Positions 34,525 through 47,068 of a stretch of DNA of 64,000 nucleotides are shown here, in pieces. Each line of letters opens with the position of its first letter. The first letter of the stretch is position 1. The notes under the pieces are model-generated. The model ran no database searches, was not told the DNA's origin, and saw only the letters and a program-made list of their open reading frames with translations. Source of the stretch: Pseudomonadota bacterium (GTDB taxonomy: Bacteria > Pseudomonadota > Alphaproteobacteria > Acetobacterales > Acetobacteraceae). The DNA is taken from assembly GCA_021845985.1 (NCBI GenBank), contig JAJZES010000007.1, forward strand, positions 1-64,000. Direction: 5' to 3'. The translations under genes and the position numbers were made by a program.

Positions 34525-34865
34525 CGGAAAGCGACGCCGAATTGGGATTGCCAACAGTGGTGCTCGCCGAAATTGTGTTCGGCATTCGCAAAATCAGCCC
34601 CGATCAGAGGGCGCTGCGGCTGGAGCAGGGCCTCGCCAGTTGGCGCCGCCGCTTTGCCGACCGCATCTACGGTTTTAGCGAAGCCGCCACATTGGCATAT
34701 GGCGACATCATGGCTGATGCGGTCAAGCTGGGGCGGCCGATGACTGTTCAGGACGGCATGATCGCGGCAACCGCCCGCGTCAACAGCGGGCGGCTTGCAA
34801 CCCGCAACGTGACCGATGTTGCCGCAGCCGGTCTGGAGCGTATCTGCCCGTGGAGCGCCAAATGA
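34449..34865 (+). CDS. vapC: VapC-type PIN-domain ribonuclease toxin
   Basis: A 138-residue PIN-domain RNase. The acidic metal site includes D5 in LLDTN, E41 in VLAEIVFG and the late Asp in VQDGMIAATA. The domain is complete, ending GLERICPW. Translation would begin at TTG 34449 (the ATG expected here is absent), in a different frame from the antitoxin and overlapping it by 76 bases. The antitoxin-first order and overlap define a type II toxin-antitoxin pair; VapC toxins usually cut initiator tRNA or rRNA. Confidence 0.78.
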   Translation: MVLLDTNVISEALRKAPDARVIAWLTESDAELGLPTVVLAEIVFGIRKISPDQRALRLEQGLASWRRRFADRIYGFSEAATLAYGDIMADAVKLGRPMTVQDGMIAATARVNSGRLATRNVTDVAAAGLERICPWSAK

Positions 34866-35304
34866 GCGAACCCTGTTGCCCCGTTCCGCTCAGTCGCGCT
34901 TCCATCAGACGGTCATGCGCCAGTTCGTGCCCGACGTGATGCCGGCCATGAAGCCACCCAACGCTGGCACCGCGATCGCGCCCATCGGCAGACTCGACTT
35001 CGCGGACCAGTTCGATCCTGTCTTGATCGCCAGGGCACAGGAGAATCCGGCAACGCTGCCGGAAGGCACGCAATCGCAGGTTGGCAGACTGGCGGTCCTG
35101 TTTTCCCCGAGGTCTCCAGCGTCAGCCGTTTTCACCACAACCAGCCCGTTGAACGTCGGATGGGCGCCTTTTGGCCCGCGCCCCGCCACGCGGCGCAGCG
35201 GTGCGCGGCCGCGGATGTCCGTCCGATCGACCGTCGCCTTTGCCCGTCCGTCCGGGCGCATTGCCGCACCAGATTGAGCGCGCGAACCCGCCTGTGGCCA
35301 GTCG
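34866..35304. other. Unassigned 439-base stretch between vapC and hldE
   Basis: No recognised gene. A minus-strand frame at 34905-35261 (118 codons from ATG at 35261) has GC-rich third positions and a hydrophobic end (MGAIAVPALGGFMAGITSG), but no family signature and no clear ribosome site. A competing plus-strand frame (34816-35277) is equally unconvincing. It could hold a short or decayed gene left by the mobile TA module. Confidence 0.4.
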
Positions 35305-36804
35305 TCACGCGCCGCGGTTGATGCGGCGGATCGTTGCCGTGGTGCTGTGTCCGGCTTCCAGGTCGATCAGCCGCACCTCGCCGCCATGCGCGCGAACGAT
35401 GTTCGCCCCCACCACCTGATCCAGGCGGTAATCCGCCCCCTTGAACAGCAGGCTCGGCAGCAGCGTGCCGATCAGTGCTTCCGGCGTATCCTCCTCGAAC
35501 AGCGTCACCAGATCGACCGCCGAGATCGACGCCATCACTGTCGCCCGCGCCGTCTCGGTCTGCACCGGGCGTTCCGGCCCCTTCAGCCGGCGGACCGAGG
35601 CGTCGCTGTTCAGCCCCACCACCAGCCGGTCGCAGGCGGCACGGGCGCGCGCCAGCAGGCGCACATGGCCGGGGTGGATGAGGTCGAAACAGCCATTGGT
35701 GAAGCCGACGCGCAGGCCCGCCGCCCGCCACGCCGCCACCTGCGCCTGCGCCGCGTCACGCTCGGCGATCTTCTCGTCGAGTGCGAGAACCTCGCGCCGG
35801 TGCAGCGCCTCGGCCAGTTCGGCGTGGCTCACCGTCGCCGTGCCCGGCTTGCCGACCGAAATGCCGGCGGCGACATTGGCCAGCATCGCCGCCGCCGGCA
35901 TCTGCGCCCCGGCGGCGAGGCCGATGGCGAAGGCGGCAATCAGCGTGTCGCCGGCGCCGGAGACATCGGCCACCGCCTGCGCCCGCGTCGGCACATGCAG
36001 CGGCGGCAGGCCGGTGCGCACCAGCGTCAGGCCGCGCGCCGAGCGTGTCACCAGCACCGCGCCGGCCGCCGCCGCGGCGCGCGCATGCTCGCCGGCGCGG
36101 GCGGCGCCGGCGTCGTCCTCGCATGGATGGCCGGTGGCGCGCGCCGCCTCCGCCTCGTTCGGGGTCAGCACATCGACGCCGCGATAGGCGGCAAAGCTGG
36201 CGCGCTTGGGATCGGCGATCACCGGCTTGCCGGCGCGCCGCGCCGCCGCGATGGCGCCGGCCAGCACCGCGTCGGTCAACACGCCCTTGGCGTAGTCGGA
36301 CAGCACCACCACGTCGGCGCGCGGCAGGGCGGCCACGAACTCGGCCAATAACTGCGCCTCGGTCGCCGCGTCGATGTCGCCCGCCTCCTCCTCATCCAGC
36401 CGCAGCAACTGATGGCCACCGGACATGAAGCGCGTCTTCACCGTGGTCGGCCGCTGCGGCACCGGCACGAGGCAGGAGCCGATGGCGCTGCCGGCGGCCA
36501 GCAGCCGGCCGATCTCGGTTGCCGCATCGTCCATGCCGACCACCCCGGCCAGGATCGCCCGCGCGCCGAGCGCCGCCACGTTCTGCGCCACGTTGGCCGC
36601 ACCGCCGAGCACCGCCCGGCGCTGCTGCGCCCGCAGCACCGGGATCGGCGCCTCCGGCGAGATGCGCCGCACCTCGCCCAGCACATAGCGGTCGAGCATG
36701 ATGTCGCCGAGCACCAGCACGCAGCATCCGGCGAACTGCGGCAGCAGGGCGGCCAGGGTGCCGTCGGCGATTGCGGAGTCGTGGGGTGCGGCGGAGACGG
36801 TCAC
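35305..36804 (-). CDS. hldE: HldE: heptose 7-phosphate kinase / heptose 1-phosphate adenylyltransferase
   Basis: Bifunctional enzyme making ADP-heptose for the lipopolysaccharide inner core. 499 residues. The N-terminal PfkB-like kinase domain has GDIMLDRYVLGEV, GGAANVAQNVAALG and the catalytic DVSGAGDT loop. The C-terminal nucleotidyltransferase has FTNGCFDLIHPGHV (HxGH motif), LNSDASVRRLKGPERPV and the end GHSTTATIRRI. Typical full length for the fused form. Divergent from the DUF6635 gene. Confidence 0.96.
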   Translation of the reverse strand: MTVSAAPHDSAIADGTLAALLPQFAGCCVLVLGDIMLDRYVLGEVRRISPEAPIPVLRAQQRRAVLGGAANVAQNVAALGARAILAGVVGMDDAATEIGRLLAAGSAIGSCLVPVPQRPTTVKTRFMSGGHQLLRLDEEEAGDIDAATEAQLLAEFVAALPRADVVVLSDYAKGVLTDAVLAGAIAAARRAGKPVIADPKRASFAAYRGVDVLTPNEAEAARATGHPCEDDAGAARAGEHARAAAAAGAVLVTRSARGLTLVRTGLPPLHVPTRAQAVADVSGAGDTLIAAFAIGLAAGAQMPAAAMLANVAAGISVGKPGTATVSHAELAEALHRREVLALDEKIAERDAAQAQVAAWRAAGLRVGFTNGCFDLIHPGHVRLLARARAACDRLVVGLNSDASVRRLKGPERPVQTETARATVMASISAVDLVTLFEEDTPEALIGTLLPSLLFKGADYRLDQVVGANIVRAHGGEVRLIDLEAGHSTTATIRRINRGA

Positions 36805-36872
36805 GGTGCTATCCTGTCACGCTGTCGGCGCGGCGGTTTTACCGCGGGCGCCGCGCCCGGTGCGAGTGCGGA

Positions 36873-37772
36873 ATGCAAGCTGCCGATCCCGACCGTGTCG
36901 AACTGGCCGAACAGGCGGTGCGCGCCGGGCTGGAGCGCTATTTCGCCGAGCGGCAGGGACGCATCGACGGCTTCGTCGAGCGGCATTTTTCGCTGCGCGG
37001 GGCGCTGCGGCTGCACCGCGCCGCGCTCGGCTGGGATATTCTGCGCGCCCCGGTCAATCTGACGCTGGCGCTGCCGCAACTGCTGCTGACGCTGGCCGGC
37101 AGCCGGCGCCATCTGCTGCTGCGGACCGATGTGGCGCGCGAGATCGACTGGCTGATCCGCACCGATCTGCTGGAACTGCCGGCGCTTGACGGGGCCCGGG
37201 TGGCGCGGCGCGATGCGCTGGCCGCCGCCATCCTCGATCAACCGGCGGTCGCCGCCGCGCTGGTGCCGGGCGATGCACGGGTGGGCGCGGCGATGGCGGT
37301 CTATTGCGGCAGCCGTGCCGCGGCGGCGGAGATGACCACCGGGCTGGTCAGCCTCGGCACCGGCGCGCTCGCCTTCAGCAAGCTCACCCCCGGCCTCGCC
37401 ACCCTCGGCCCGACGCTGGCGGCGCTGCTGGCGCAGCAGGCGGCGGTGGCGTCGTTTCCGCTCGGCGGGGCGCTCGGCGGGGTATGGTACGGCATGTTTC
37501 CCGCTGCCCCCTCGACCGTGCTGGTCGGCGGCATGACCGCGGCGCTGATGCTGGCCGGCAGCCTGTTTGCCGCCTTCGCCGGCATCGTCGCCGACCCGGT
37601 GCAGCGCCGGCTCGGGCTGCATCAGGCGCGGCTGCGGCGGCTGCTGGCGGCGCTGGAGCGGCAGGCGGCGGACCCGACGGCGCCGGGGCTGGCGCTGCGC
37701 GACCCGTATGTCGCGCGGCTGCTCGATCTGTTCGACCTTGCCGGCGTCGCCTGGCGGATCGCGCATGCCTGA
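36873..37772 (+). CDS. DUF6635 family membrane protein
   Basis: A 299-residue protein. It has a soluble start with YFAERQGRIDGFVERHFSLRGALRLHRAALGWDI, typical of DUF6635, and a central membrane region with about four helices (about 138-245). Family found mainly in Rhodospirillales and relatives; function unknown. The ATG at 36873 matches the usual family start; the upstream frame is low complexity. A DMT transporter gene follows after 68 bases. Confidence 0.78.
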   Translation: MQAADPDRVELAEQAVRAGLERYFAERQGRIDGFVERHFSLRGALRLHRAALGWDILRAPVNLTLALPQLLLTLAGSRRHLLLRTDVAREIDWLIRTDLLELPALDGARVARRDALAAAILDQPAVAAALVPGDARVGAAMAVYCGSRAAAAEMTTGLVSLGTGALAFSKLTPGLATLGPTLAALLAQQAAVASFPLGGALGGVWYGMFPAAPSTVLVGGMTAALMLAGSLFAAFAGIVADPVQRRLGLHQARLRRLLAALERQAADPTAPGLALRDPYVARLLDLFDLAGVAWRIAHA

Positions 37773-37840
37773 TCCGCAGGGCCGGCGCGACGGCGCCCGT
37801 GCTACAGCTTGGGGACCGCAGAGCGGCCTGGGGAGGGCGC

Positions 37841-38740
37841 GTGACCGGTCCGACCTCTGTTGCCCTGCCGCCGATTGCCGCCCAGCGCGCCGACGAGCCG
37901 TTGCGCGGCATCCTGCTGGTGATCGGCGCCCTGCTGCTGTTCTCGACCTCCGACGCCACGGCAAAATACGTCACCCGGACGCTGCCGGCGATCGAGGTCG
38001 CCTGGGTCCGCTATGCGGTGTTCGTGCTGCTGACGCTGGCGCCGGCGGTGCGCCAGGGGCCGGCGCTGCTGCGCACCCGCCGGCTGTGGCTGCAGCTCGG
38101 CCGCGGCGTCGCGGTGGCGCTGTCGGCGCTGCTGTTTATTCTCGGCCTCGGCAAGCTGCCGTTGGCCGAAGCGGCGGCGATCAACTTCGTCTCGCCGCTG
38201 TTCATCACCGCGCTGTCGGTGCCGATGCTGGGCGAGAAGGTCGGGCTGCGGCGCTGGCTGGCGCTGGCCGTCGGGCTGGGCGGCGTGGTGCTGGCGGCGC
38301 ATCCGGGCAGCGGCGCGTTCCAGGCGGCGGCGCTGTATCCGCTGCTGTCGGCGGCGGCCTGGGCGATCGGCATGATCTTCACCCGCCAGCTAGCCGCCAC
38401 CGACCGGCCGGCGACGACGCTGGCGTGGTCGGCGCTGAGCGGGCTGGCGCTGCTCAGCGTGTTCCTGCCCGGCGAGGCGCGGCTGCCGGATGCGACGGAA
38501 CTGTGGCTTTGCATCCTGATCGGGGTGGTGGCGGCCAGCGGACAGTTTCTCGTCGTGCTCGGCTACCGGCTGGCGCCGGCCTCGCTGCTGGCGCCATTCT
38601 CCTACCTGCAGCTGATCTCGTCCGGGCTGCTCGGCTACATCGTGTTCGCGGCGCGGCCGGGCAACAGCACCATTCTGGGTGCCGCGGTCATCGCCGGCAG
38701 CGGCCTCTACACCGCCAGCCGCGAACGCGCCCGCAGATGA
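37841..38740 (+). CDS. DMT-family (EamA) transporter
   Basis: A 299-residue drug/metabolite transporter with ten membrane helices in two EamA repeats. The first repeat starts LLVIGALLLFSTSDATAKYV and shows LPLAEAAAINFVSPLFITALSVPMLGEKVG; the second starts at about residue 165 (ALYPLLSAAAWAIGMIF). The substrate is unknown; amino acids or metabolites are usual. Start GTG at 37841 with GGGGAGGG 4 bases upstream. Confidence 0.9.
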   Translation: MTGPTSVALPPIAAQRADEPLRGILLVIGALLLFSTSDATAKYVTRTLPAIEVAWVRYAVFVLLTLAPAVRQGPALLRTRRLWLQLGRGVAVALSALLFILGLGKLPLAEAAAINFVSPLFITALSVPMLGEKVGLRRWLALAVGLGGVVLAAHPGSGAFQAAALYPLLSAAAWAIGMIFTRQLAATDRPATTLAWSALSGLALLSVFLPGEARLPDATELWLCILIGVVAASGQFLVVLGYRLAPASLLAPFSYLQLISSGLLGYIVFAARPGNSTILGAAVIAGSGLYTASRERARR

Positions 38741-38766
38741 TGCTGCGGGGGCGTTGCGGGGACGGC

Positions 38767-39045
38767 TCAGCTTCCGGCGCGGTTGGACATCCGGCGGCTC
38801 TGGGCGAAGGCCGGGTCGAACACCCGCGGCAGGTCCGAGCGGGTCAGGCCGATATCGGCCAGTTCGTGGTCCGACAGCGATCCCAGCGTCTCCAGCACGG
38901 CACGCCGGCGCGGCATCTGCACCAGCCACGTCACCGCGCCACCGAGGCGCTTCGCCAACCCGGCCTTGCGGCTCGGGGCCGTCGCCTTGCGCGACCCCGC
39001 CACAGGCAGGAAATCCATCCCGTCCTTGGCAACATGCGCGTTCAT
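38767..39045 (-). CDS. DUF1127 domain protein
   Basis: A 92-residue protein whose C-terminal half carries the DUF1127 motif (RRAVLETLGSLSDHELADIGLTRSDLPRV). In several alphaproteobacteria short DUF1127 proteins bind RNA and affect phosphate and carbon metabolism. This one has an extra 40-residue basic N-terminus. Convergent with the DMT transporter and divergent from the aminopeptidase. Confidence 0.85.
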   Translation of the reverse strand: MNAHVAKDGMDFLPVAGSRKATAPSRKAGLAKRLGGAVTWLVQMPRRRAVLETLGSLSDHELADIGLTRSDLPRVFDPAFAQSRRMSNRAGS

Positions 39046-39217
39046 CTGATTCTATCCTCTTGCTCTCTAAGGCCGCTCTGTCGGCCTACCGCAGCGCAAC
39101 ATAAGAAGCCGGCCGGCGAACAAAATGTGCCATTGCGCGGCGCCAGATATGCGTCCAATGCAACTCGAAACCGTGAGCTATGACTTTTTGGCGACATAAT
39201 TGTGAAGGCCACCTGCA

Positions 39218-40978
39218 ATGAGTTCTGCGCCTCTCGCTGATCTGCGGGCCGAACTGGTCCGTCGCGGCCTCACCGGGCTGATCGTGCCGCGGGCCGATGA
39301 GCATCTCGGCGAGTATGTCCCGCCGGGCGCCGAGCGGCTGGCCTGGCTGAGCGGCTTCACCGGCAGCGCCGGGCTGGCCGTGGTGCTGCCCGACCGCGCC
39401 GCGCTGTTCGTCGATGGCCGTTACGTGCTGGCCGCCGCGGCGCAGACCGATGCGACGCTGTGGGAGCGCCATCATTTCACCGAGCAGCCGCCGCCGGCCT
39501 GGCTCGCCGCCGCCGCGCCGGGGGGGCGCATCGGCTATGATCCGCTGCTGATCGCCGAGGAGACGCTGCAGCGCTTCACCGAGGCCGGCATCGACATGGT
39601 GGCGGTCGAGTCGAACCCGATCGACGAGGTGTGGCGCGAGCGTCCCGGCCCGCCGCTGCATCCGGCCGAGCCGCATCCGCTCGCTTTCGCCGGGCGCAGC
39701 AGCGCCGACAAGCGGGCCGAGATCGGCCAGGCCCTGACGGCGGCGAAGCAGGATGCGGCGGTGCTGACCGATCCGGCGTCGATCGCCTGGCTGCTCAACA
39801 TCCGCGGCAGCGACGTGCCGTACACGCCGTTCGCGCTCGGCTTCGCCATTCTCCGCGCTGACGCTTCGGTGACGCTGTTCATGGACCCGCGTAAGGTACC
39901 GCCGCCGACGCGGGCCTGGCTCGGCAGCGCGGTCGCGGTGGCGCCGCGCACGGAACTGGCGCCGGCGCTGGCGGCGCTGGCCGGTCTGAGCGTGCGGGTC
40001 GATCCGGCGACCGCGCCGGCCTGGTTCGCGCAGCGCCTGCGCGCCGCCGGTGCCCGCGTCATCGCCGGCATGGACCCATGCCTGCTGCCCAAGGCGTGCA
40101 AGAACACGGTGGAGCAGGAGGGCGCGCGGGCGGCGCATCGGCGCGACGCGGTGGCGCTGTGCCGCTTCCTGCACTGGCTCGACGGTGAGGCCGGGCGCAC
40201 CACCGAGCGCGGCGCGGCGGCGCGGCTGACCGAGTTCCGCAGCGCGCTGGCCGATTTCCGCGGCGAGAGTTTCGCCGCCATCTCCGCCGCCGGTGAGCAC
40301 GGCGCGATCATGCATTACCGCGTCGATGCCGCCAGCAACCGGCCGATCCGCACCGACGAGCTTTATCTGATCGACAGCGGCGCGCAGTTTCCCGACGGCA
40401 CCACCGATGTCACCCGCACCGTCTGGACCGGCACCGGCACCGCCCCCGCCGAGCTGCGCGACCGCTACACCCGCGTTCTCAAGGGCCACATCGCCATCGC
40501 CACGCTGCACTTTCCGCACGGGGTCACCGGCGCCCATCTCGACGGCTTCGCCCGCCATGCGCTGTGGCAGGTGGGGCTGGATTTCGATCACGGCACCGGC
40601 CACGGGGTCGGCAGCTATCTGTCGGTGCATGAAGGGCCGGTCAGCCTGTCGCGGCTGTCCAGGCCGGTGCCGCTGGCGGCCGGCATGCTGCTGTCCGACG
40701 AGCCGGGATTCTACGCGCCGGGCCGGTTCGGCATCCGGCTGGAAAACCTGCTGCTGGTGCAGCCGGCGGCGCTGCCGGAGGCGAGCCGGCCGTTCCTGTG
40801 CTTTGAGACGCTGACATTGGCGCCGTTCGATCGCCGGCTGATCGAGCCGGCACTGCTGACGCTCGATGAGCTGGCGTGGCTCGACCGCTATCACCAGCGC
40901 GTGCTGGCGGACATCGGGCCGGCGCTGGACGCTTCGGCGCAGGCATGGCTCACGGATTCGTGTGCCCGCCTCGGATGA
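39218..40978 (+). CDS. Aminopeptidase P family protein (Xaa-Pro peptidase, M24B)
   Basis: A 586-residue peptidase cleaving the N-terminal residue ahead of proline. Two creatinase_N-like domains are followed by an M24B catalytic domain with the five metal ligands in order: D in LIDSGAQF, D in GTTDVTRT, H in GTGHGVGSYLSVHE, E in SDEPGFY and E in RLENLLL (late). The C-terminal extension (LAWLDRYHQRVL) is of the longer eukaryote-like or alphaproteobacterial type. Start ATG at 39218, divergent from DUF1127. Confidence 0.93.
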   Translation: MSSAPLADLRAELVRRGLTGLIVPRADEHLGEYVPPGAERLAWLSGFTGSAGLAVVLPDRAALFVDGRYVLAAAAQTDATLWERHHFTEQPPPAWLAAAAPGGRIGYDPLLIAEETLQRFTEAGIDMVAVESNPIDEVWRERPGPPLHPAEPHPLAFAGRSSADKRAEIGQALTAAKQDAAVLTDPASIAWLLNIRGSDVPYTPFALGFAILRADASVTLFMDPRKVPPPTRAWLGSAVAVAPRTELAPALAALAGLSVRVDPATAPAWFAQRLRAAGARVIAGMDPCLLPKACKNTVEQEGARAAHRRDAVALCRFLHWLDGEAGRTTERGAAARLTEFRSALADFRGESFAAISAAGEHGAIMHYRVDAASNRPIRTDELYLIDSGAQFPDGTTDVTRTVWTGTGTAPAELRDRYTRVLKGHIAIATLHFPHGVTGAHLDGFARHALWQVGLDFDHGTGHGVGSYLSVHEGPVSLSRLSRPVPLAAGMLLSDEPGFYAPGRFGIRLENLLLVQPAALPEASRPFLCFETLTLAPFDRRLIEPALLTLDELAWLDRYHQRVLADIGPALDASAQAWLTDSCARLG

Positions 40979-41059
40979 CATGAACCGGCGCGTTAACACT
41001 TTTCCGGGCGAATCGTGCTATCTTGCATCTATTCCGATTCGGCCGGAGTTCTGAGCGTG

Positions 41060-41377
41060 ATGTTAAGACGGGTGGATTTGCAGATCCTTGCCGAATGGTG
41101 CCGTCGCCGGCGTATGTGCTGGTCGCCGGGTCGATCGGAGGATGCCGCGCCGGCGCTGTTGCTGGAGCCGCGCGGGCGGGGCGATGCGCGGCCGATGTTG
41201 CTGGTGGTTCGGGCGGGCGAATGGTGTCTGGTTGATCAGGACGGCGATACGCTGGCCACCGCGTCGGATCTGCCGGCGCTGCTCGATGCGTTGGATGGCG
41301 GCGTCGCCGATCCGGTGTGGCAGCGCCCGGCCATCGCCCATGGCGGCCTGCCGGCGGCGGTTGCCTGGGCGGCCTGA
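41060..41377 (+). CDS. Small hypothetical protein
   Basis: A 105-residue protein I do not recognise. A Trp/Arg-rich start (MLRRVDLQILAEWCRRRRM) is followed by a possible beta-rich core (LLVVRAGEWCLVDQDGD) and an Ala-rich end. GGAG is 11 bases before the ATG at 41060 (8 before an alternative GTG at 41057). A TATCTT-like -10 element near 41020 suggests its own promoter. Convergent with the response-regulator gene. Confidence 0.55.
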   Translation: MLRRVDLQILAEWCRRRRMCWSPGRSEDAAPALLLEPRGRGDARPMLLVVRAGEWCLVDQDGDTLATASDLPALLDALDGGVADPVWQRPAIAHGGLPAAVAWAA

Positions 41378-41479
41378 CGCGGGGCCGTTGCGGCCCGAGG
41401 TTCACCCGGCGCGTCACCCGCCCTTTGCACGCCAAAGCCGGCGTGTGATCGGTTCACCGGGGCACCAGCCGGCGGCGGT

Positions 41480-42286
41480 TCAGTCTTCTGTGGCAGCAAC
41501 CAGCGGCCGGGGCTGGCCGTCATTCGACACGCCGGTCGGGACACTGAAGCGCGACGGGTCCGCGATCACATAACCTTGCCGCCGCGCCGCCAGAATCGTC
41601 CGATCGGCTGCCCCGACCGCGCTCAGCTTGCGGCGCAGTTTCAAGACGAGCTGATCGACGCTGCGATCGTCGGCGTGCAGCGGACGCTTCAGCGCCACCC
41701 GGCCGAGCCAGTCGCGCGAGACCGGCGCGCCATCGGCGTCGAGCAGCGTCTCCAGCGCGATGAACTCTGCCTCGCTCAACGCCGTCCGTTCGCCGCGCAG
41801 GCCGACCACACAGCGATGCGCCGGATCAAGCGCCAGCATGCCGGTGTCGCCAACCGCGACCATCTGCGCCACGCGCTCCAGCCGCCGGTGCAGCGCCCGG
41901 ATGCGGGCCAGCAGTTCGGCCGGCGCCACCCGGCGGGGCACCACATCATCGGCGCCACGGTCGAGACAGGCGATCCGCCCCGGCTCGTCGTCGCGCGCCA
42001 GCATCACCATCAGCCCGGCCGCACCGACGGCGGCCAGCCGGTCGATCTGTGCCATCGCATCACGCCCGGTATCATCGAGATCGAGCAGCAGCACACTGGG
42101 GGCGAAACCGGGGATCACCCGCACCGCATCGCCGACCGACGCAACCGCATCGACCTGCTGCCCCGCCGCCCGTGCCGCAATGGTGATCGCCGTCGCCAGT
42201 ACCGTCGGATGGGCGACAAGTAACAGCCGCGGCACCAGGGGCGATAGTGGCGGGATTGTGGCGTGGCGCATGTCCATGGCCGCCAT
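41480..42286 (-). CDS. Atypical OmpR/PhoB-type response regulator
   Basis: A 268-residue protein: a receiver domain, then a winged-helix output domain (TALSEAEFIALETLL, DRSVDQLVLKLRRKL, RQGYVIA). The predicted phospho-acceptor Asp69 is present (LLLDLDD). The acidic pair at the end of strand 1 is missing (LLLVAHPT in place of LVDDE), and the usual lysine of strand 5 reads VPRRVAP. It is therefore likely an atypical receiver that may not be phosphorylated normally. No kinase gene is adjacent. It sits just past the end of ligA, with its own 76-base upstream gap. Start ATG at 42286, or the ATG five codons later. Confidence 0.82.
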   Translation of the reverse strand: MAAMDMRHATIPPLSPLVPRLLLVAHPTVLATAITIAARAAGQQVDAVASVGDAVRVIPGFAPSVLLLDLDDTGRDAMAQIDRLAAVGAAGLMVMLARDDEPGRIACLDRGADDVVPRRVAPAELLARIRALHRRLERVAQMVAVGDTGMLALDPAHRCVVGLRGERTALSEAEFIALETLLDADGAPVSRDWLGRVALKRPLHADDRSVDQLVLKLRRKLSAVGAADRTILAARRQGYVIADPSRFSVPTGVSNDGQPRPLVAATED

Positions 42287-42362
42287 TCGTGGTGCTGCGC
42301 GACGCCTAATTCAACTGGAACGCCCCCCCCAGACAGAAAACGATTCCTAAATGTGACGACAT

Positions 42363-46141
<3,779 letters not shown>

Positions 46142-46151
46142 GCCGCCCGGC

Positions 46152-47006
46152 TCAGAAGATCCAGCCGAAGGCGCGGCTGATCAGACCCGGACGGTCGCGC
46201 GACGGCACTTCCTTCTGCTGGTTCTTGACCTGCCCGTCGGCGACCAACTGGTCGTAGCTGTCGGCATACCAGATGCTGCCCGGATAGTTATGACCAAGCA
46301 CCGCGGCGGTACGCCGCGCCTGCTCGGGCAGGCCGAGCATCAGATAGATCTCGGTCATCCGATGCAGCGCCTCGGCGACATGGTTGGTGGTCTGGTAGTC
46401 ATCGACGACGCGCTGAAACCGGCCGATGGCGGCGGCATAGAGGTGCTGGCGCTCATAGAAGCGGCCGATCTCCATTTCCTTGCCGGCAAGGTGATCGCGG
46501 GCGAGGTCGATCTTCAACTTGGCATCGCGGGCATAGGCGCTGTCGGGGAAGCGGTTGACCACCTCCTGCAGCGCGGTCATGGCGTCTTCGGTGCCCTTCT
46601 GGTCGCGCCGGATGTCTTCGATCTGCTCATAATAGCAGATGGCCCGCAGGTAATAGACATAGCCGATGTCGCGATGCGCCGGATGGAGCTGGATGAAGCG
46701 GTCGAGCGTGGCGATGGCGTCGGGAAACTTGTTCTCCAGAAATTGCCCATAGGCCTGCATGATCTGCGCATTGGAGGCCCAGGGCGAAAACGGGTAGTAT
46801 TGCTCGACATCGTCGAACTGCGTCACCGCCACGTCGTAATGGCGCGCCATCAGGGCGTCGGCGCCGCGGTTATACAGCACCTCCACCGGCAGGCTGGAGG
46901 CGTCCTCTTTCGGCGGCGGGGCGGCGAACATGGAACAGCCGCCCAGCACCAGCAATGCAGCAAACAGGCTGAACCGTAACAGGTGGGCAGGAAGCAAGGG
47001 GATCAC
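46152..47006 (-). CDS. bamD: Outer membrane assembly lipoprotein BamD
   Basis: Part of the BAM complex that folds outer-membrane proteins. A lipoprotein signal with lipobox LVLGGC places the acylated cysteine near residue 23. Five TPR-like repeats follow (YNRGADALMARHYDVAVTQF, FVQLHPAHRD-type turns, PDSAYARDAKLKIDLARDHLAGKE). The start codon is uncertain. GTG at 47006 gives a normal signal peptide and is used here, but lacks a ribosome site; a TTG at 46997 is an alternative. A TTGCCG-N15-TATAAC promoter lies just upstream. Confidence 0.93.
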   Translation of the reverse strand: MIPLLPAHLLRFSLFAALLVLGGCSMFAAPPPKEDASSLPVEVLYNRGADALMARHYDVAVTQFDDVEQYYPFSPWASNAQIMQAYGQFLENKFPDAIATLDRFIQLHPAHRDIGYVYYLRAICYYEQIEDIRRDQKGTEDAMTALQEVVNRFPDSAYARDAKLKIDLARDHLAGKEMEIGRFYERQHLYAAAIGRFQRVVDDYQTTNHVAEALHRMTEIYLMLGLPEQARRTAAVLGHNYPGSIWYADSYDQLVADGQVKNQQKEVPSRDRPGLISRAFGWIF

Positions 47007-47025
47007 CGCACGATGGAAGCGCCGC

Positions 47026-47052
47026 GTTATAGCACGACCGCGGGGGCGGCAA
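47026..47052 (-). promoter_or_regulatory. Possible bamD promoter
   Basis: On the minus strand TTGCCG (47052-47047) and TATAAC (47031-47026) are 15 bases apart, shorter than the ideal 17, in the lpxC-bamD gap. It would give a very short leader before the GTG start at 47006. Confidence 0.35.
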
Positions 47053-47068
47053 GCCTGTCCTGACAGAC

